Positions 59,331 through 64,000 of a stretch of 64,000 bases of DNA are shown here, in pieces. Both the position numbers and the translations under genes were made by a program. Positions within the stretch are counted from its first letter, which is position 1; each line of letters starts with the position of its first letter. The notes beneath the pieces were generated by a model. The model worked only from the letters and a program-made list of their open reading frames with translations. It was not told where the DNA came from and made no database searches. Origin of the DNA: Rhizobium sp. RCAM05350 (GTDB taxonomy: Bacteria; Pseudomonadota; Alphaproteobacteria; Rhizobiales; Rhizobiaceae); NCBI GenBank assembly GCA_024426085.1, contig CP087972.1, positions 248,001-312,000 on the forward strand. The letters are read 5' to 3'.

Positions 59331-60540
59331 TCAACTGTCCTCTCGGACGCGCTCTAAGCTGTCCAGATAGCGCTCTGCAAGGCGCCCCCACATGGCGGCG
59401 CCGGTCGTCAGGCTGCCGTCGTTGAAATCGTATTTCGACGAGTGGAGGATCTGGGAGTCCGTGCCATTACCGAGACGGAGGAAACTACCTGGCCTATGCT
59501 CAAGGAAATATGCGGAAGTCTTCGCTGCCGGGCAATAGGGGGCAAATCGAGACATTCTGAGCACCGATCAGCTCCTCGGCAACCTTGTGGGCGAATGCAG
59601 TTTCCTTTTCCGAATTCACCACAACCGGGTAGCCGTGTTCATAGTCGATCTCGGCGGTAGCACCATGACCCTCGACGACACTCGCCGTCAGCTTGCGGAT
59701 CCGCTCCTCAAGGAAAGTGCGGATCGCGGGGTCGAACGAGCGGACGCTCATCGAGATTTTTGCCGTGTTCGCAATGACGTTCGACGCTTCGCCGGCATGA
59801 ATCGTACTGACGGTGACGACGGCCGTTTGGGTCGGATCGACATTGCGCGAGACGATCGACTGCAGCGTCACGACGAGATTGCAGGCGACCAAAACAGGGT
59901 CAACGGTGAGATGCGGGCGCGACGCATGGCCGCCCTTGCCGATAACGGTGATCTTCACCGTATCGCCGGCCGCCATCATCGGACCTGATCGGGTAAGCAG
60001 CGCGCCAGCGGGCATGCCTGGGTGGTTGTGCAGGCCGAAGATGACGTCGATCGGAAAACGCTCGAATAGGCCATCAGCGATCATCCGCTGCGCGCCGCTG
60101 TTCTGCCCGGCTTCTTCCGCCGGCTGGAATATAAGCGTCACTGTGCCGTTGAAGCGTTTTGTCCGCGCCAGATATTCGGCTGCACCGAGAAGAACCGTGG
60201 TGTGGCCGTCGTGACCGCAGGCATGCATCTTGCCGGGTACGGTGCTGGCATAGGGGACACCAGTCTCTTCCTCGATCGGCAATGCATCCATGTCGGCGCG
60301 GATACCGATGCTCTTGGTGCCGGAGCCGTTCTTCAGCGTCGCCACGACGCCATGGCCGCCGACATTGCGGGTGACGGCATAACCCCAAGTCTCCAGCTTG
60401 TTGGCGACGTAACGGGCAGTCTCAGCTTCCTCGAAGGAAAGTTCCGGGCTGGAATGTAGGTGATGGCGGGTCGCCTTCAGCTCGGCTTCCATGGCATCGA
60501 AATCGGAAATGCGGGCGTAGAGATTGTCTTGCGAGGGCAT
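59331..60540 (-). CDS. M20-family amidohydrolase (hippurate hydrolase/IAA-amino acid hydrolase-like, frameshifted)
   Basis: About 402 residues. Metal ligands show in HACGHDGHT (Cys and His), the catalytic [15 protein letters not shown] and [10 protein letters not shown] lid domain follows ([14 protein letters not shown]). The last third continues in another frame after an indel near 59515 (SEDF then [17 protein letters not shown]), ending at 59331. The family cleaves N-acyl amino acids. It follows an amino-acid ABC operon, so it probably acts on an imported N-acyl amino acid. Confidence 0.85.
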
Positions 60541-60570
60541 TGGAATTCCAGACTTGGCATGTCAAAAACA

Positions 60571-60595
60571 AGCCCCGGCCAATTTGGCCGGGGCT
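60571..60595 (-). terminator. Rho-independent terminator/attenuator before the M20 gene
   Basis: AGCCCCGGCC pairs perfectly with GGCCGGGGCT around AATTT. Read on the minus strand it is followed by TGTTTTTG. It stands between the ATPase stop (60609) and the amidohydrolase start (60540), so it partly or wholly separates the two transcripts. Confidence 0.75.
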
Positions 60596-60608
60596 AGGTG
60601 GGGGTTTT

Positions 60609-61385
60609 CTAAAGAAAGCGGACAGAAAAGCCTGTGTGCGCGGATGCTGCGGATTGCCGATCACATCCTCGGGCTTGCCTTGTTCGACGACAACGCCGCC
60701 GTCCATGAACACCACCCGGTCGGCCGCTTCATGGGCAAAACTGATCTCATGGGTGACGACGATCATGGTGAGACCCTGCTTCGCCAGATCCTGCATCGTC
60801 GCCAGCACTTCTCCGACCAGTTCGGGATCGAGTGCCGAGGTTGGCTCATCAAACAGCATCAGCTTCGGCTTGATCGCCAGCGCGCGCGATCGCCACACGC
60901 TGCTGCTGGCCGCCGGAGAGCTGCCGCGGATAGGCATTGGCCTTTTCCGACAGACCGACCCGCTCCAAAAGGCGCTTGGCGTTCTCCGATCGCATCCTTT
61001 CGGCTTTCACGATGGACGCCGACTGGCGCCTCGATTATGTTCTGCAACACCGTCATGTGCGGGTAGAGGTTGAACTGCTGGAACACCATGCCGATCTTTC
61101 GGCGCTGCCTTGCAATGCCGTTAGGCGACAGCCTTTCCAGACGGTCGTTCTTGACGCGGTAACCGATCTGCTCGCCATCCACCTCGATATATCCCTTCTG
61201 GATATCTTCGAGGTGATTGATACAGCGCAGGAAGGTGGATTTGCCCGAGCCGGACGGCCCCAGAACGGCCACGACTTCCCCGGCATAATGTCGAGGTCGA
61301 TGCCCTTCAACACTTCGAGCTGGTCGAAGGACTTATGGACATTACGAGCCTGGACGAGGGGCTTGCTGGTGTCGACGATGATCAA
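60609..61385 (-). CDS. Amino-acid ABC transporter ATP-binding protein (frameshifted)
   Basis: About 258 residues. It starts [29 protein letters not shown]. Walker [11 protein letters not shown]-loop [11 protein letters not shown], signature [15 protein letters not shown], Walker [15 protein letters not shown] and switch His VVTHEISFA are in successive frames. Indels lie near 61280, 61000, 60885 and 60622 (CC for CCC; the corrected end is RFL with TAG at 60609-60611). It overlaps the permease stop. Confidence 0.86.
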
Positions 61386-62309
61386 TGGCTTGCCTCCTCT
61401 ATGATGGTGGCCGGCCTGGGCGTGGCGCCATTACGGCGGTCGCTGCGGCCATAATAGGCTTCGATATAGCCCTGGCCGATATTCAGCACCGAGGTAATGA
61501 GCAGGTACCAGAGGACCGCCACCAGCAGCATCGGGATGATCTCGAAGGTGCGGTTATAGATCGATTGCACCGAATAAAGCAGATCGGCCATGGCGATGAC
61601 GCTGACGATCGAGGTCGCCTTGATCATGCTGATCAACTGATTGCCGGTCGGCGGCACAATCGAACGCATCGCCTGCGGAATAATGATCCGCCGCAGGGCT
61701 CGCGCCTTGGTCATGCCGAAGGCTTCCGCCGTTTCGGTCTGACCGCGGTCAACCGACAGAAGACCACCGCGGATGACTTCCGCCATATAGGCCGCTTCGT
61801 TTAGCGCCAGACCGACAATCGCCGCCGTCATCAGGGGTAATCACCGAGTTGGTGTCCCAACTGATGAGTGTCGGACCGAAGGGAATGGAAATCGAAATCG
61901 CCGGAAACAGCGTCGACATGTTGTACCAGAAGATCAGCTGGACAAGGAGCGGCGTGCCGCGGAAGAACCAGATGAACAGCGACGCGAACGAGCTTGCCAG
62001 CTTGTCGGACGACATGCGTGCGATCGCGATCACCAGGCCGAGCGCGACACCGAGGATCATGGCGATCACGGTGAGGCCAAGGCTGACGTAAAGACCGCTC
62101 AAAACCGTCGGATCGAAGAAATACTGGGCAACAACCGGCCAGCCGAAGTTTTCGTTAGCGGCAATGATCCAGCCGAAGTCGACGACGACCAGCGCAATCA
62201 CGATCCGCAGGGCAAGAGGGCCAGCCCGGAAAGGCGTGTGGGCCGTCGCCACGTCGTGGAAGTCCGCGGCGCCCGAAGGCGCTGCATTGTAGTTGGTGGT
62301 GGTGCTCAT
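61382..62309 (-). CDS. Amino-acid ABC transporter permease (frameshifted)
   Basis: About 309 residues in one permease. An unusual N-terminal extension (MSTTTNYNAAPSGAADFHDV) precedes the first spans, then GLYVSLGLTVIAMILGVALGL, FIWFFRGTPLLVQLIFWYN and, after an indel near 61835, LALNEAAYMAEVIRGGLLSVDRGQTETAEAFGMTKARALRRIIIPQA (EAA loop). With only one permease gene it probably works as a homodimer. ATGA overlaps couple it to neighbours. Confidence 0.87.
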
Positions 62310-63194
62310 TTGGGAAGCTGTCCGCCAAGGTTGAGGCCGGGCTGCTTGATCATGTTGTTCTCGAGGCCCCACTTCTGCATGATCGCGGCATAGGTGCCGT
62401 TGTCCATGAGAACTTTGATCGCATCTATGAATAGCGGGCCGAGCGGCGAGCCCTTCGGAACGACGGCACCCTGGAAAATGTCACCAAAACCGTTCTTCTG
62501 GCCGACGCCGTTCAGTTCCAGTTGGCCGTTCGCCTGGGTGACGAAGTAGGTCAGCGGCGCCTGCGAGGAGAAAAATGCATCGGCGCGCTTGGAACGGACG
62601 GCCAGGATCGATGCCGGCTGGTCGGTATAGGACTGGACCTCTACCGGTTCCTTGCCGTCAGCCGCGCACTTGTCCGACTGTGCCTTGATCACCCGTTCGG
62701 CGGATCCGCCGGCCATGACCGAGATGCGCTGGCCGCAGGACGTGTCCAGCGAGGTAATGCCCTTGGGATTGCCCTTGAGGGTGGCGAAGACGACGAATTC
62801 CTGCACCCAGTCGACGAAGTCGTTTGCCGCTTCACGATCCTTGTAGTCGCCGACCGGGCCAAAGGCGAACTGATAACGACCCGCGTTGACGCCGGCCAGC
62901 AGTGCTGGCAGGCCGCCGACTGTTGCATGCTCGATCTTGACGCCGAGAACCTGTCCGAGCGCATCAGGTCAGGTCGGCGCTGGCGCCTGTCATCTCGGTG
63001 CCGGTGACGATTTCGTAGGGAGGGAACGAACCGTTGTTGACGGAGATCATCTTGCCGGCGGACTTGATGTCTTCTGGGAGGCGATCATGCAGCACCTCGT
63101 TGACTTCCAGCTTGATGGATGCGTCCTGCGCATTGGCGACGCCCGCAAGTGTGACGCCCGCGAGGGCGAGAGCGATGAGTTTCTTATGCGACAT
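62306..63194 (-). CDS. Amino-acid ABC transporter substrate-binding protein (frameshifted)
   Basis: About 296 residues. The signal peptide ends LAGVANA, the mature start is QDASIKLEVNEVLHDRLPEDI, then NNGSFPPYEIV and, after an indel near 62970, LGQVLGVKIEHATVGGLPALLAG, ERVIKAQSDKCAADG and FSSQAPLTYFV. It is a family 3 receptor. AAGGGGA lies 7 bases before ATG 63194. It heads the operon running to the amidohydrolase. Confidence 0.87.
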
Positions 63195-63241
63195 GTTCAT
63201 TCCCCTTGTTTTACAAAGCTACGTTTCTTGAGAGATTAAGG

Positions 63242-64000
63242 TTACGACTGCCGGTCGATCCGGCTGCCATCCGTATCGAATGCGAAAAGCTCTTCCGGCG
63301 TCATGTGGCGCTTCATGATGCCCTGTGCGTGCAGTTCACTGGCAAAATCGTCGATCATCTTGCGGTTGGCGGCAAATCCGCTGGCATCCCAGCCTTTGGG
63401 CAGCTCGCGCGACGTTTTCAGGACCTCGTCGAACATCCACGGCGTGGTTTCGGCATATTTGCGGCGTTTGGCGGTCCACATGCGCTGCGATTCGTCGACG
63501 AGCCTGCTCACTTCGGCAATCACCCACGGGTTCTCGGCAACGATTTCGGCCTTGATGCCGATCAGATGCATGCCCGGAACATATCCCGCATCATCGAAGT
63601 AACGGCGCTCTTCTGCGCGGAAATCGGCCAGAACCTGACGGAAAGGTGAGCCCGGCTCGAAATAGCCATCGGGCATGAAGGGCGTAAAGATCGCATCCAG
63701 TTCGCCTTGGCGCAAAAGGTCGACCATCGGGCGTTCGCCGGGGCAAGCTTCGATTAGGCCAGGCTGGCCAAAGCCGTCGAGGCGATCGGTGATTGGGTGT
63801 GCCCCTGTCAGGCGACCAGCATACCACATCGCGTCCTTGACCTCGACACCTTCGCGGCGAACGGCGGCGCGCGTCCATGTGTTGCCGCTGTCGCGCCAGC
63901 CTGTTACCCCGATGCGCTTTCCTGCAAGCTGGGCAAGCGTGGTGATGTCGCTGTCGTGGGTGGTCATGATGCAGCGATGACGGAAGCCGCGCATGATGAA
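63242..64000 (-). CDS. 4,5-dihydroxyphthalate decarboxylase/NMT1-like substrate-binding-fold protein (5' truncated by window)
   Basis: The C-terminal ~252 residues only; the frame stays open at the right edge. Blocks such as RGFRHRCIM, LAQLAGKRIGVTGWRDSGNTWTR, WYAGRLTGAHP and LRQGELDAIFTPFMP place it in the periplasmic-binding-protein-like family that includes 4,5-dihydroxyphthalate decarboxylase and ABC receptors. No signal peptide can be judged. It lies upstream of the amino-acid receptor gene on the same strand, separated by 48 bases, so it may be in the same operon. Confidence 0.7.
   Translation of the reverse strand, partial: FIMRGFRHRCIMTTHDSDITTLAQLAGKRIGVTGWRDSGNTWTRAAVRREGVEVKDAMWYAGRLTGAHPITDRLDGFGQPGLIEACPGERPMVDLLRQGELDAIFTPFMPDGYFEPGSPFRQVLADFRAEERRYFDDAGYVPGMHLIGIKAEIVAENPWVIAEVSRLVDESQRMWTAKRRKYAETTPWMFDEVLKTSRELPKGWDASGFAANRKMIDDFASELHAQGIMKRHMTPEELFAFDTDGSRIDRQS

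Noticed and set aside
1..64000. CRISPR arrays, tRNA or rRNA genes, replication origin
   Set aside because: No regularly spaced repeats, cloverleaf-like segments, rRNA stretches or rep/par genes were recognised anywhere in the window.

Overview
The window looks like accessory DNA (megaplasmid or genomic island) of an alphaproteobacterium, most likely Rhizobiaceae (Rhizobium/Agrobacterium/Ensifer type). The reasons are the GC-rich coding style, the dense sugar-acid and amino-acid ABC/TRAP uptake operons, the LysR/GntR/LacI regulators and the rhizobial-type insertion sequences. I saw no tRNA, rRNA, replication origin or CRISPR array.

Layout. 1-3.4 kb: a mannitol-dehydrogenase-family gene (uxuB-like) cut by an IS3 element, then an IS5 element that has removed the start of a short-chain dehydrogenase. 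3.4-8.7 kb: an aldonate locus with an HpaI-type aldolase, a LacI repressor, gluconokinase, IdnO-like reductase, 2-ketoaldonate reductase-like dehydrogenase and IdnD-like dehydrogenase; a perfect 16-bp palindrome lies in the divergent promoter. 8.7-24.8 kb: two polar amino-acid ABC transporters, each with a LysR gene. They bracket an RraA-like protein, a biotin carrier, a biotin carboxylase, a second lysine-less biotinyl-like protein, PxpB, PxpC, PxpA and an aminotransferase. This reads as a split urea-carboxylase/oxoprolinase-like system for an amide, lactam or pyroglutamate-like substrate. 25-29.8 kb: a zone of real decay (metallo-hydrolase, isochorismatase, GlxA-like regulator, Gfo/Idh oxidoreductase, mannitol dehydrogenase and uronate isomerase remnants) with in-frame stops and internal deletions. 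29.8-43.9 kb: a pectin/galacturonate locus with a TRAP transporter, GntR and AraC regulators, kduI, kduD, a KdgF-like cupin, an oligogalacturonide-type ABC transporter, a GH28 polygalacturonase and a GH105 unsaturated-glycuronyl hydrolase. 44-55.4 kb: between two different IS6 elements lie a GH1 glucosidase, kdgD, an uxuA-like dehydratase, a GntR regulator and a dipeptide-type ABC transporter. 55.7-59.3 kb: a CHASE4-GGDEF-EAL protein, a second IS3 copy in inverted orientation and a chimeric IS3 scrap. 59.3-64 kb: a polar amino-acid ABC operon ending in an M20 amidohydrolase, plus the end of a substrate-binding-like protein.

How the parts work together. The pectin genes form a pathway: extracellular or periplasmic oligogalacturonides are imported by the ABC and TRAP systems, trimmed by GH28/GH105, and the unsaturated monouronates are taken by KdgF, KduI and KduD toward 2-keto-3-deoxygluconate. 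KdgD serves the oxidised (glucarate) branch and UxuA/UxaC/UxuB the isomerase branch, of which UxaC and both UxuB-like genes are broken. The aldonate locus funnels L-idonate/5-ketogluconate to gluconate and 6-phosphogluconate.

Caveat on integrity. Most long genes, including the transposases, carry one to four single-base frameshifts, often in short homopolymers, with no other decay. I treat these as probably sequence errors and annotate the full gene span as CDS. Genes with larger deletions, insertion-sequence truncation or in-frame stops are called pseudogenes.
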